Source of the DNA: Microcoleus sp036705565
GTDB lineage: Bacteria; Cyanobacteriota; Cyanobacteriia; Cyanobacteriales; Microcoleaceae
Strand: one strand, 5' to 3'
Assembly: GCA_036705565.1 (NCBI GenBank)
Contig: JAUBUY010000006.1
Length of the DNA stretch: 64,000 nt
The notes beneath the pieces were generated by a model. That model had not been told where the DNA came from. It did no database searches and saw nothing but the letters and a program-made list of their open reading frames with translations. The position numbers were made by a program, and so were the translations under genes. This document shows positions 30,647-39,093 of the stretch, piece by piece. Position 1 is the stretch's first letter, and each line of letters opens with the position of its first letter.

Positions 30647-30690
30647 TAAAATTCACCCCCTCAGTTTAACACCTACAGCCAGACGCAAAA
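30437..30690 (-). promoter_or_regulatory. CRISPR leader
   Basis: This 254-bp segment lies between the cas2 stop and the first (newest) repeat. It contains two direct copies of TTGCGTCTGAC (30482-30492, 30583-30593) and an inverted copy CCAGACGCAAAA (30679-30690) beside the cas2 stop. Such internal leader motifs are typical anchoring sites for the integration complex, though here that is inference. Confidence 0.75.
30500..30529 (-). promoter_or_regulatory. Predicted pre-crRNA promoter
   Basis: On the minus strand: TTGACA (30524-30529), 18 bases, then TATATT (30500-30505). This predicts a start near 30493, about 57 bp before the first repeat. A GCGATCGC octamer sits in the spacer of the promoter. 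Confidence 0.7.
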
Positions 30691-30963
30691 TCAAACCATA
30701 AAGATCGTAGTATCCAGCGGTGCCCGGCCGCCAATCCGCTCGATCTTCCCCTGACAGCAAGCACACAAATAGTGAAACAGGATGCTGTCTTCTTCCGACT
30801 TAATCACCCTACTCAGACGTTGGCGCATCCGGGCATACTGAGTATCCGTCACCTCGCAATGAAACACCGAATACTGCTTCCATTCCCCATAAGACTTGAG
30901 AATCTGGTGAATCTTAGTGCGGCGCTTGTCCTCAGATATATCGTAGCAAACCAAAACAAACAT
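30691..30963 (-). CDS. cas2: CRISPR-associated endonuclease Cas2
   Basis: A 90-residue Cas2, the dimeric scaffold of the Cas1-Cas2 spacer integrase. It has a ferredoxin-like fold with the N-terminal FVLVCYDIS carrying the conserved Asp (residue 8), then YGEWKQYSVFHCEV and a C-terminal strand TTIFMV. Length is typical. GGGAGG lies 11 bases before the ATG. It starts 15 bp after cas1 and is the last cas gene before the leader. It acts in adaptation, not interference. Confidence 0.96.
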   Translation of the reverse strand: MFVLVCYDISEDKRRTKIHQILKSYGEWKQYSVFHCEVTDTQYARMRQRLSRVIKSEEDSILFHYLCACCQGKIERIGGRAPLDTTIFMV

Positions 30964-30978
30964 AACTTAATTGCCTCC

Positions 30979-31983
30979 CTATTTCAAAATCAAAGGTGGA
31001 TACTTATCAACTTCACCCATCAAATACTTAGCCATCAGCCGCCCTTGAATTTCAAAAGCTTCTTGATAACTACACAACTTTCCCATCACAGGATGCTTGA
31101 ACTTTGACTGCTTCTTTTCTTCGTAAAGTCGCAAAAAATTGTGCAGCGCTTCTTTTGTTAAAGAAACCGCCCCGCTCAACGGTTCTGCCGTAAAATCATT
31201 AGGCGAAACTTTCTGCAAATTAATCGCCTTCAACACTACAGCATCAACTACCAAAGGTCGAAATTCTTCCATCAAATCCAGCGCTAAGGAAGGACGGCCA
31301 TAGCGCTCAAAATGCAAATATCCCAAATACGGATCGAATCCCACAATATTCACCGCACTTTGAACATCGTGCCGCAGCAGAGAATATCCCAAACTTAACA
31401 GAGAATTTACCGGGTCAGTAGGCGGACGGCGGCGGCGAACTTCAAAGCTAAAATCTGGCACGCGAATCAGTTGATTGAAGCAGCCAAAATAAGTCGCACT
31501 ACCCGCCCCCTCCAATCCTCGCAGAGAATTAATACTCGAAGTTTTCTCAATAGACGCGATGACTTGTTTCAATTGGGCAATGGGTTTTTCAAAATCCTGT
31601 GGAGAATATTTGCGCTGACATTCTAACAAAGTATTGCGGTAATTCTTGAGTTTTCCCCGTACAAAGCCTCTCACTAAATGCACGGATTTTTCCGATTCCC
31701 CAGCCGCTTGCCACTGAGCTTTTCGCACAAAAATATTTTTCGTCATCTCCGGTTCCAACCTCCCCAAATAACGTCCGTTTAGCGTCAAAAAACTTAAAGG
31801 AATGTGACGTTCCAAAAGTTCCACAACCACAGCCGGCGAAACTGTAGCGCGTCCCAATGCAACAACCCCATCAATCTTAATTAATGGCACGTCCAACAGA
31901 TTTTTTTTGTCAGCTTTAACCGTCAGACGTTCATCGACTTTGCCAATAAAAGCATCTTCTTGAGTAATGTAAACTGTTCCCAT
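30979..31983 (-). CDS. cas1: CRISPR-associated endonuclease Cas1 (type I-D)
   Basis: A 334-residue Cas1 integrase. The N-terminal beta domain begins MGTVYITQEDAFIGK. The helical catalytic domain has the metal ligands Glu in LEGAGSATYFG (about residue 156), His in GYLHFERYGR (about 223) and Asp in LALDLMEEF (about 235). The start at 31983 is chosen because AGGAGA lies seven bases upstream. The open frame extends 59 codons further upstream, but that part overlaps cas4 and is not Cas1-like. It lies 22 bp from cas4 and 15 bp from cas2, so the three are translated as one adaptation module. Confidence 0.96.
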   Translation of the reverse strand: MGTVYITQEDAFIGKVDERLTVKADKKNLLDVPLIKIDGVVALGRATVSPAVVVELLERHIPLSFLTLNGRYLGRLEPEMTKNIFVRKAQWQAAGESEKSVHLVRGFVRGKLKNYRNTLLECQRKYSPQDFEKPIAQLKQVIASIEKTSSINSLRGLEGAGSATYFGCFNQLIRVPDFSFEVRRRRPPTDPVNSLLSLGYSLLRHDVQSAVNIVGFDPYLGYLHFERYGRPSLALDLMEEFRPLVVDAVVLKAINLQKVSPNDFTAEPLSGAVSLTKEALHNFLRLYEEKKQSKFKHPVMGKLCSYQEAFEIQGRLMAKYLMGEVDKYPPLILK

Positions 31984-32005
31984 TGTGAATTCTCCTATTT
32001 GCAGG

Positions 32006-32599
32006 TTAACTTGCTTCTTGATAGCGGTTGACTTTGGCCGCAGCTTGGGGCAGACATTGGGGAAAAAGACTGCATCCCGTACACCGAGCGGTGTAAACTG
32101 GTAAAGGGATATTTCCCGATCGCCAAAGAGCACCGACTTTTTCAATAGTGGCGATCGCATCCTGTCTCAAACCCTCAGAAATCTCGACTAATTGCCGCTG
32201 ATGCGACTGCGCGTAATACACATATCCAGTCGCAATAGTTTTCCCCGTCATCTCCTCTAAACAAAGCGCTTGGGCGCAAACTTGCAACTCATCATTATCC
32301 CATTCCCCCTTCCGTCCCCGCTTGTATTCCACGGGGTAAATCTCACCCTCAGCCGACTCAATCAAATCCGATTTACCAATCAGTTTGTAGCGCTCGGATT
32401 TCAGCCAAATCGCCCGCACCTGCCAAGTTTCATCCCGGTTAATCTCGCCCATCGTGTGAACGCGATCGTGCAAACTCGTCCCTTCAATGGTATACTGATT
32501 ATCGGTAAATTCTCCCGCACAAGACATTCGCCAGCAGCGGTGAGGACAGTAAGAATACTGGTTGAGAGTTGCGATCGAAATGTAATCAGAATCGTTCAT
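32006..32599 (-). CDS. cas4: CRISPR-associated exonuclease Cas4
   Basis: A 197-residue RecB-type nuclease that trims prespacers and helps select the PAM during adaptation. Four-cysteine iron-sulfur ligands are visible: one near residue 18 (SYCPHRC) and three at about 171-180 (CTGCSLFPQC). The nuclease core has KLIGKSDLIE (catalytic Asp) and PVEYKRGRKG (Glu-x-Lys), followed by a QVCAQALCLE helix. Length fits the family. It begins the cas4-cas1-cas2 unit; upstream a 276-bp repeat-filled gap separates it from cas6. Confidence 0.95.
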   Translation of the reverse strand: MNDSDYISIATLNQYSYCPHRCWRMSCAGEFTDNQYTIEGTSLHDRVHTMGEINRDETWQVRAIWLKSERYKLIGKSDLIESAEGEIYPVEYKRGRKGEWDNDELQVCAQALCLEEMTGKTIATGYVYYAQSHQRQLVEISEGLRQDAIATIEKVGALWRSGNIPLPVYTARCTGCSLFPQCLPQAAAKVNRYQEAS

Positions 32600-32654
32600 A
32601 ATTTTGATGGTTTGTAGGAAATTAGTAATTGGAATTAATTAGTGATGCCCCATT

Positions 32655-32859
32655 CCGCCAGGGGTTGAAACCCCTGTCTCATAGCTAAAGTCGGTTGAAA
32701 CCGACTGAAGCAGTAATTTAATCATTGATGATATTTTGAGCTTATCGGTAACAGTAAGCGCAAAGGTTGAAACCGACTGAAGCAGTAATTTAATCATTCA
32801 TTCTTGCAGTCCTCTTCAGAGGACTTTAGCTATTAGGCAGGGGTTTCAACCCCTGGCGG
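32655..32859. mobile_element. Inverted-repeat (MITE-like) element between cas6 and cas4
   Basis: Imperfect terminal inverted repeats of about 38 bp: left end CCGCCAGGGGTTGAAACCCC continuing to ATAGCTAAAGTC, right end the reverse complement with three or so mismatches. Inside are two direct copies of a 34-bp word (32693-32726 and 32765-32798) beginning GGTTGAAACCGACTGAAGC, and a hairpin AGTCCTCTTCAGAGGACT. No protein is encoded. Confidence 0.8.
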
Positions 32860-32875
32860 ACTATGGGTTTTACGT

Positions 32876-33718
32876 TCAGTTATCAAGAACTTTTTTAACA
32901 ACTATTCGCCTAGTCATTCCCATCCCCATCGGAGTTTTCCTCCCCACCCCGCAGTAAACAGCAAAATCAGCCAAAGCATTAATTTGCTTAATCACTAAAG
33001 GCTCTACATCTCCCAAAATCCGATAACTAACTTCCCCAACCATGCCAACAAAATCGCTTTGATAGTTAGTCAATTTTTCACTTCTGATATTGACAAAAGT
33101 GGAAAAAAGTGCATCGAAGGAAAGATCGGGAATTGCGATCGGGCTGTACTTATTCCAGCGACTGAGGAGACTATTAAAAACGCAGTCTCTAGTAGGAATC
33201 ACGGAATCGAATTTCCCCTGTCGAAAGGTAGTAGGAGTCGCAAAGCTGAAGGCAATTAAACGATTGGTTTCAGAAGCGCGATCGTACAATTGAGAGTAAT
33301 CGCAAGCATTAGCCCAAGGCTGATCTATTTGGGGCGTTCCGAGAATCTTAGTAATCATCAAATCTGCGGGTCCGAGATGCCACGGCTTCGAGGGATTGAG
33401 GTTCAGCCAAAGATTAGTTAACTTGCCGAATAAAGTGTCATCAAGGAGAGTAATTCGCCACCAACAGAGGGTGTGTTCTGGAATCGATTCTGTGTGTTCC
33501 CATTGCAGGAAATGGTGTTTTTTGAAAGGGCATTTTTTAGTTTGCAAAGGGCTGAGAGTGAAGGATTTTTGGGCGGCGGCATCGTGGAGGCGATCGCCGA
33601 GTTGTTTGTCAACGGAGCTCACGAGGGTGAGGAAGAGGGCGTGCAGGTGTCTTCCGGTGAGGTATCCGGGGGGAATTGGGGCCAGGGGAAGGATGTTGAG
33701 GACTAGGCTGTGCGGCAT
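32876..33718 (-). CDS. cas6: CRISPR-associated endoribonuclease Cas6 (type I-D)
   Basis: A 280-residue Cas6, which cuts pre-crRNA within the repeat and stays bound to the crRNA. It has two ferredoxin-like halves. The Gly-rich RNA-binding loop GVGRKTPMGMGM is at the C-terminus (about residues 257-268), and His residues near the N-terminus (GRHLHALF, residues 22-29) may be catalytic. It lies between csc1 and cas4 but is separated from each by repeat sequence (33762-33784 hairpin, 32655-32859 element), unlike the tight spacing elsewhere in the locus. No Shine-Dalgarno sequence is evident at the ATG. Confidence 0.92.
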   Translation of the reverse strand: MPHSLVLNILPLAPIPPGYLTGRHLHALFLTLVSSVDKQLGDRLHDAAAQKSFTLSPLQTKKCPFKKHHFLQWEHTESIPEHTLCWWRITLLDDTLFGKLTNLWLNLNPSKPWHLGPADLMITKILGTPQIDQPWANACDYSQLYDRASETNRLIAFSFATPTTFRQGKFDSVIPTRDCVFNSLLSRWNKYSPIAIPDLSFDALFSTFVNIRSEKLTNYQSDFVGMVGEVSYRILGDVEPLVIKQINALADFAVYCGVGRKTPMGMGMTRRIVVKKVLDN

Positions 33719-33761
33719 ATTTGGTTAATGGTTAATGCTTAAAATTGGTTTAATTTTTATC

Positions 33762-33784
33762 GTTCCCAGGTTCTACCTGGGAAC
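33762..33784. repeat. Hairpin repeat between csc1 and cas6
   Basis: GTTCCCAGG / CCTGGGAAC stem with a five-base loop (TTCTA), followed by the smaller palindrome AGAGGCTCTGCCTCC. It resembles a dispersed cyanobacterial repeat. It may weaken transcription from csc1 into cas6. Confidence 0.6.
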
Positions 33785-33809
33785 GCATTTCTAGAGGCTC
33801 TGCCTCCTA

Positions 33810-34517
33810 TTAATCGGCCCGAAAGCGGTATTCCATACACGCCGGAATTTTGAGTTTGTCAAACTCGTAATATCGCCCTAGCATTTTGACATTTTGGATG
33901 AGGCTAACCGGAGGCATATTAACCACATCGTAGCTAATCACTTGATGGGTAAACATCACATCTAAAGGGTTGAGAAGATAGGGAAAAATGAAGTCTGTTT
34001 CTGAGGGCGATCGCTTCACTTCCTTCTGTTCTACAATTTCGACTGCTGCTTTGCTCATCCACTTTCCCAGACGAATCCACTTTGCAAGTTTGAGAGACTT
34101 CTCTGAGATTAGGAAAAACTCAAATTTGCTTTCCGGCGCGATTTCTTTGGTTCTGCCAAAACTAGGGATATTTTTCTGGGTTTTCTCCATCTCAACGTGA
34201 TAGTTGTTGTTGGCGTATTTCCAAGTATTGAGAGTAGAGGAGTGAGAAAGAGAACGCCCCGGAGTAACATAAATCCCCTGTTGGTTGAGCGCCGTTAAAT
34301 GCGGCTCGTATTTAGGAACTTGTTCGGGACAGAAATAGCGATAGGAATCTTCTTCTGCAACGGTGGTGGAATAGATTTCGCTATCCACCAAACCGAGGGC
34401 GTAACAAAGCGCGTAATTGTGAATTACTGGCTCGGTTTCGTAAAGTCTCCCTATCTCGCGAGTTGCAAAATAAAGGCTATCGTGCAACTCGATTTGACAG
34501 CGGTAAATAAAAGTCAT
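33810..34517 (-). CDS. csc1: Type I-D Cas5-like protein Csc1
   Basis: A 235-residue protein recognised as Csc1, the Cas5-type subunit of the I-D effector that caps the 5' tag of the crRNA. The N-terminus IYRCQIELHDSLYFATREIG (residues 3-22) and the C-terminal half with NPLDVMFTHQV fit the family. GGAG lies eight bases before the ATG, inside the last codons of csc2; the two genes are five bases apart, implying translational coupling. No nuclease motif is expected or seen. Confidence 0.93.
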   Translation of the reverse strand: MTFIYRCQIELHDSLYFATREIGRLYETEPVIHNYALCYALGLVDSEIYSTTVAEEDSYRYFCPEQVPKYEPHLTALNQQGIYVTPGRSLSHSSTLNTWKYANNNYHVEMEKTQKNIPSFGRTKEIAPESKFEFFLISEKSLKLAKWIRLGKWMSKAAVEIVEQKEVKRSPSETDFIFPYLLNPLDVMFTHQVISYDVVNMPPVSLIQNVKMLGRYYEFDKLKIPACMEYRFRAD

Positions 34518-34522
34518 GGTTG

Positions 34523-35536
34523 TTACTCCGCTGCTGCTGTAGCTCCTGCCTTACCCTTGATATGCTTCTTCGCGTAAGCTTTAGCCTCGTCATCGGCTTT
34601 CTTTAACATTTTTTTGAGTTCATCTTCATTGCCAATAACAGCTTTAACCTCTGTCACTAATGGTGTAAACTTATCGCCAATAAAGTCTTCATGCACGATA
34701 AATTCCTCAGACAGTAACGTTTGGATAGCAGCCCTAGCAGCCATAATCACATCATCTTCATTGAGAGGGTTGTTGGAATTAAGTTTATCGTCACCCTGCA
34801 ATTTATCGTAAATTGCTTGCGTCCAGCGGAGGTTACTGGTAATTTCGCCGTCGGCAAATACGACACCAATTAACTCATTTCTGACTCGACCTGTGCGGGT
34901 GGTTTGAGCGCCATAGTGCCGCGTTCTGAGGATGTTGTTAAAAACATACAAAAAACTAGCTTCTGTAGGATCTTTCAGGGTGACAATGCTAGGAAAGAAA
35001 ATCTGGGGTTTGATGTGGTCTTGCTGATTGATGCGACTGGTAACTTCGCCTGGTTTAGAACCTGCTTCACCCTTAGATGCCATTGTGCCATTCTCAAAGG
35101 GAGCATTGAGGGTAAAAGTCTCGTGAGATTCATCAAAAGCGGTAATTGAAAATGCTGTGTCAACTACTACTTTAGATTTCTCGGAACCCGAGTCACCGAT
35201 CGCAAATCCGTAGATAATGCAATCAGGGTTATTCATTGCAAACTTGACATTGTATTCGCAGTCTTCAGCGGTCATAAAACCGTAGTTACGCAGCAACTCG
35301 CGACCGACCAAACGTTCTGGTGTAGATTGCTTGCGCTTAAACATGGTAAGGCGGCTAATCGGATTTTGGTCTTTAATTCCTGCGCGAACTCGCGCTTTAT
35401 TCAGTTCTCCATCGGTCTGAAATAGGGGATAAGATTCTGTGACGCGCACAGTCAGGAAATGTACATATTTACCCATTGGTTTGTAGGGGATGTTAGCGTG
35501 GAAAAATTTAGAATCAACTGTTTTCAAGAAAGCCAT
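34523..35536 (-). CDS. csc2: Type I-D Cas7-like backbone protein Csc2
   Basis: A 337-residue Cas7-type protein that polymerises along the crRNA spacer to form the backbone of the I-D complex. It begins MAFLKTVDSKFFHANIPYKP; RVTESYPLFQTDGELNKARV and the Csc2-type ILRTRHYGAQTTRTGRVRN (about residue 205) are seen. The start at 35536 has AGGA eight to nine bases upstream; the frame extends 18 codons further, but those codons lack a site. It lies 69 bp downstream of cas10d and five bases from csc1. The C-terminus is Lys/Ala-rich. Confidence 0.94.
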   Translation of the reverse strand: MAFLKTVDSKFFHANIPYKPMGKYVHFLTVRVTESYPLFQTDGELNKARVRAGIKDQNPISRLTMFKRKQSTPERLVGRELLRNYGFMTAEDCEYNVKFAMNNPDCIIYGFAIGDSGSEKSKVVVDTAFSITAFDESHETFTLNAPFENGTMASKGEAGSKPGEVTSRINQQDHIKPQIFFPSIVTLKDPTEASFLYVFNNILRTRHYGAQTTRTGRVRNELIGVVFADGEITSNLRWTQAIYDKLQGDDKLNSNNPLNEDDVIMAARAAIQTLLSEEFIVHEDFIGDKFTPLVTEVKAVIGNEDELKKMLKKADDEAKAYAKKHIKGKAGATAAAE

Positions 35537-35605
35537 GATTTGTGTCCTATGTAAAAATGTTAGTTTTGTAGTTGGCGTGTAGCTTGTCAAACAAAAGCGT
35601 TAGCT

Positions 35606-36133
35606 TTAATTGTCAGCTTCTTCTTGTGAATCTTCAGGAGATTTGTCATCTCTAGCGCGATTGTCTTTGTCATTTTCTAAACGGTAAAGGAATTCACAGG
35701 TATCTCGAATTAAGTTGATTTGGCGGCCAGCTAAACGAGCGCGATCGCTCGCAAATGATTTCTCAAATACCTCCTCAACAAAGTAGCGAGCAAACTCTAA
35801 AATTGCCTCTCGTTCTAGATCGCGTTGTCGAGCATTAAATACCCAGCGTCCATTAGCAGTTTTAGCATGAACTCGATCCATCAGCTTGCATATTTCCCCA
35901 GTAACAGTAGCAATTAATGCTTTACTTTGAAAACTTGGATTTCCCTCAATAACAGTAGGTAATATGACATCACCTTCAAAACTTGGATGGGCATCAAGGA
36001 CAACTTTAGCTGCAATATCAATCGGTTTTAACACAGAATTTGATTTGGGATTATACCACTTATCAGCCAGATAAAACTTGCGATATAATCCTGTTAAATT
36101 GACAGGGTGGTTTAGGCTTGATTGTTCTCCCAC
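35606..36133 (-). CDS. cas11d: Predicted internally translated small subunit Cas11d
   Basis: Inside cas10d a GTG codon (36131-36133, Val969 of Cas10d) is preceded at seven bases by AGAGGA (36141-36146), as good as any ribosome binding site in the locus. Translation from it would yield a 175-residue, mostly helical protein identical to the Cas10d C-terminus. It is established for I-D systems that Cas11d is made from an internal start in cas10d; this exact start is my inference. It would line the non-target strand face of the effector with Csc2. Confidence 0.65.
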   Translation of the reverse strand: MGEQSSLNHPVNLTGLYRKFYLADKWYNPKSNSVLKPIDIAAKVVLDAHPSFEGDVILPTVIEGNPSFQSKALIATVTGEICKLMDRVHAKTANGRWVFNARQRDLEREAILEFARYFVEEVFEKSFASDRARLAGRQINLIRDTCEFLYRLENDKDNRARDDKSPEDSQEEADN

Positions 36134-39037
36134 GATCCATTCCTCTGATATAAAATTATATTGGGCATAAGCATCAAAACAAGGGTAAAAATGATAAGCA
36201 TAAAGCTTGATTTTTTGAATTGATGCTGTTTCATTTTTTTGTTTCCGCACCCACTTGTTTAGGTAGCTAAACACATAAAGCGGGCTGGTTTCAAAATCAG
36301 TGGCGAGTTCAGTTAATTTTCCCCAGTTGGAGTCATAACCGGACTTCCCTTGTTTTGCATTAACATCAAGGTGAATCGCATAAGCAGCAGTTAAAACATT
36401 CAAAGGTGCTGGATAAGATTTGCCGTTTTCTTCCCAACCTTCTAGGATGTAGTCGAGGCGAAAGCGAGATCGCTTCGTCAAAACCCTAAAAGCTTGGGGT
36501 ACACTGTCAAGAAATACGCTTTCTTCAAATTCCGCACCGTCGTTAAAAGGCGGAATTGGCGACTCTGAAACTACAGTTTTGACATCCAGAATCATCGGGA
36601 AAGCAAAAGCTAACCAAGTTGGCATTACCCAAGATTCTGTATCAGTTGCATCTCTACCGGGGGGAAGCGCCATGAAGTAAAATGTTAGGGGTTGGTCTTC
36701 TGGATAGGAAAGTTTGAAGGTGCGGTCTTTTCCTGGTTCGATGTTTTCATCGATTAGGAAAGCATCGATGCTTTGGTAGCGATCGCGCCCAAAATCAGCT
36801 TGCAAATCCTTGCTGATAAAATGATTGCGTATGCTGGTATCAAAGCGGGTTTGTAAAATGCTAGTGTAGGCTTTTTGCAGAAACTTATTTGTCTCTGGGG
36901 TGAAGTAATATGTGGGATAAAAATAGAGATAGCGATATTTGCCATCTTCAAATTTTTTACCTACAGCTTGAGTTTGATTCATTAAAATTTGCCTCAGCAT
37001 CATTTCCAAACCTGCAATACTAGAAATATTGCGTTTGGCGTTAGAACCTCCCAACATTTGTTTGTTAGTGTAAACTTGAGGGGTGAACAAAACGGCTGAT
37101 TCCATTTGTTCTGTCACCGTGTAAGCTGAATGGGAAATCGAACAGATTAACTGTCTTCCTCTACCCTGTTTTTTAGCGAGTTGGTAACGTCCCAATTCAT
37201 CTAAAAATACGTCAGCGGATGCTGTGTCTAATGGTGTATTTCCGGGTAACATGACAACCCGCGTTACCCACAGTCGCAAATCGTCCCAACCGTCGGGCAA
37301 TTTGTACTGTGAAACAATCGGTTTAATCATTTGGGAAATGCGGGCGATCGCCTGTTCGCAAACTTCCCGCACATCCTCAATTCCTGGGTGATGTTCTAGG
37401 TACTTTGCTGCTAAATAGTACCATTCGTAAGGAACGCCACCTGTATTGCCTTTTAGCTTAAGTTCTTTGAGGCGTTCATTAATCCGTTGAATTTCTCTCA
37501 GGGCTGGCAGATACTCGGATAGGTTCCAAAACTTAGCAATTTCATCGACAATATCTAGATGAGGTAGTGCGGGTAGTTTTTTGTCTTTCTTGCGTGCAGT
37601 TTCGATGGTATTAACCTGTTCTCCCCAAATCTTGCGGCTCACTAAGTCGCCAAGTTCAGCAATTTGATCGATCCGAATATCGTCATTAAAGTTGAAGTTA
37701 AAATCAGCAGACAAAACATCCTGACGCTGAAATTTTATCAGATTATCGCTGCGACTTTTGGCGACAGAGCTTTTCCCTATTTTGAGAATGCGTAAAGTAG
37801 CATCAACAGCAACTAGCATCAACTCTGACGTATCAAAAAATAGGTTATAATACTCGGCATATTTCATGCCTTTACCATCTCGGCCAAAACCAGTTTGTCG
37901 CCGTTGCAATTGTCCGGCGCAGAGTTGTTTAATTTTGGTAACTACTCGTTTGGGTAAGTCTACAATTGAAATAGCAGGAGCATCCGATCGAGCTAAGTAA
38001 ATTACACCTGTTGGTAAATAAAGCAGTGGTTCGTAGTAGGTGCGATCGTCGGTATTCAGCGCCGTATGCACTTCCATTAAAGCGTTATTGACGACGTTAG
38101 TAAGTACGCCTCTGTTTTCAGCGATGCTGTGATAAGTGAATTTTAATTGCCCGCCGCTGAGGCTGTGGATTAACTCGTTTAGTCTGGTATTTTCTGCATC
38201 TTGGGGATGTTTGATAATAGATGCTAGGGAATCTGCTAAACAGGTTAAGTCTGAGAGACTGCGGAGTGTGCGATCGCGCAAAACTGGATTTAACCCAAAT
38301 TCCGAAAAATTCCAGTTAGTATCCCAACGCCGCTGAGCGTTGTAAGCAAGGCAGAGCAAGTCGTCAATGTATTCTCGATAAGCATCTGGATCGTCGGGAT
38401 TGATGAAGCTATCTATTCCTAACTGTCGCACTTTTTCATCAATAATTTGACGGTGCTTTTCTAGCGGTAACTTGCGGCAATCGTTGGGGACATCTGGGAA
38501 TTTTTCAAAGTCGTGGAGAATAAAGCCAGCAATTACTAACCGCCGTTCTTTTTCTCCTACGGATCGCCGCACGGTGGTATCGAGTTTTTCTAACCGCTGT
38601 TCAATTAAATTAGCGGGAAATAATCCATTTAGCAGGTGAGTATTTAGGGACTGATCGCCTGCATTATGCCGTCTCACATTCTCTTTTCCTTGTTGGCGAT
38701 CGAGTTCGTCAAAAAATTTGCCCCCTTTGGCTGTGACGCCAATGGCAACTCGCAGCAGATTTGGCAAGACATATTCTGCGAAGTCTGCCATGACGCGATC
38801 GCCTGGATTTTGACTCTGAATGGCTTCTCGCAAGAGTTTGAGGGTTAGTAAGTCGCGAGTTTGAGGTTCGATTGTGCGATCGGATGCTTGAAAGTTTGAC
38901 CCTAATTCTTCATCTTGCAACCAGTCATCATCTGCATCATCCGATTGTTCAGATTGTTCAGAGTTCAAATTAACTGGGATATCAAATAATGAGAGTTGTT
39001 GGTACTCTTCGTCTGGTTTTTGACGTTTTTTAGCCAT
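35606..39037 (-). CDS. cas10d: Type I-D large subunit Cas10d (Csc3) with HD nuclease
   Basis: A 1143-residue large subunit. In I-D systems the HD nuclease is fused here rather than to Cas3. The HD pair lies in ILHDFEKFPD (His about 172, Asp 173), with a further His about 133 (NTHLLNG). The central region is the degenerate Cas10-like polymerase/palm fold; no GGDD motif is seen, as usual for Cas10d. The C-terminal 175 residues are helical and correspond to the Cas11 small subunit, with an internal start described separately. AGAGG lies seven bases before the ATG. A terminator-like stem at 39094-39134 lies just upstream. The N-terminal linker (about 15-50) is acidic. Confidence 0.95.
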   Translation of the reverse strand: MAKKRQKPDEEYQQLSLFDIPVNLNSEQSEQSDDADDDWLQDEELGSNFQASDRTIEPQTRDLLTLKLLREAIQSQNPGDRVMADFAEYVLPNLLRVAIGVTAKGGKFFDELDRQQGKENVRRHNAGDQSLNTHLLNGLFPANLIEQRLEKLDTTVRRSVGEKERRLVIAGFILHDFEKFPDVPNDCRKLPLEKHRQIIDEKVRQLGIDSFINPDDPDAYREYIDDLLCLAYNAQRRWDTNWNFSEFGLNPVLRDRTLRSLSDLTCLADSLASIIKHPQDAENTRLNELIHSLSGGQLKFTYHSIAENRGVLTNVVNNALMEVHTALNTDDRTYYEPLLYLPTGVIYLARSDAPAISIVDLPKRVVTKIKQLCAGQLQRRQTGFGRDGKGMKYAEYYNLFFDTSELMLVAVDATLRILKIGKSSVAKSRSDNLIKFQRQDVLSADFNFNFNDDIRIDQIAELGDLVSRKIWGEQVNTIETARKKDKKLPALPHLDIVDEIAKFWNLSEYLPALREIQRINERLKELKLKGNTGGVPYEWYYLAAKYLEHHPGIEDVREVCEQAIARISQMIKPIVSQYKLPDGWDDLRLWVTRVVMLPGNTPLDTASADVFLDELGRYQLAKKQGRGRQLICSISHSAYTVTEQMESAVLFTPQVYTNKQMLGGSNAKRNISSIAGLEMMLRQILMNQTQAVGKKFEDGKYRYLYFYPTYYFTPETNKFLQKAYTSILQTRFDTSIRNHFISKDLQADFGRDRYQSIDAFLIDENIEPGKDRTFKLSYPEDQPLTFYFMALPPGRDATDTESWVMPTWLAFAFPMILDVKTVVSESPIPPFNDGAEFEESVFLDSVPQAFRVLTKRSRFRLDYILEGWEENGKSYPAPLNVLTAAYAIHLDVNAKQGKSGYDSNWGKLTELATDFETSPLYVFSYLNKWVRKQKNETASIQKIKLYAYHFYPCFDAYAQYNFISEEWIVGEQSSLNHPVNLTGLYRKFYLADKWYNPKSNSVLKPIDIAAKVVLDAHPSFEGDVILPTVIEGNPSFQSKALIATVTGEICKLMDRVHAKTANGRWVFNARQRDLEREAILEFARYFVEEVFEKSFASDRARLAGRQINLIRDTCEFLYRLENDKDNRARDDKSPEDSQEEADN

Positions 39038-39093
39038 TTTATGCCTCTAGGGAGTCTATGAAAGAACTCACTTATCTTTTTTTTGACAAAAAA

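Noticed and set aside
31984..32160. 59-codon N-terminal extension of cas1
   Set aside because: It overlaps cas4 in another frame, and AGGAGA precedes the ATG at 31983.
32693..32798. Two 34-bp direct repeats as a second CRISPR array
   Set aside because: Only two copies, the sequence does not resemble the array repeat, and they lie inside an inverted-repeat element. Kept as a finding about the element only.
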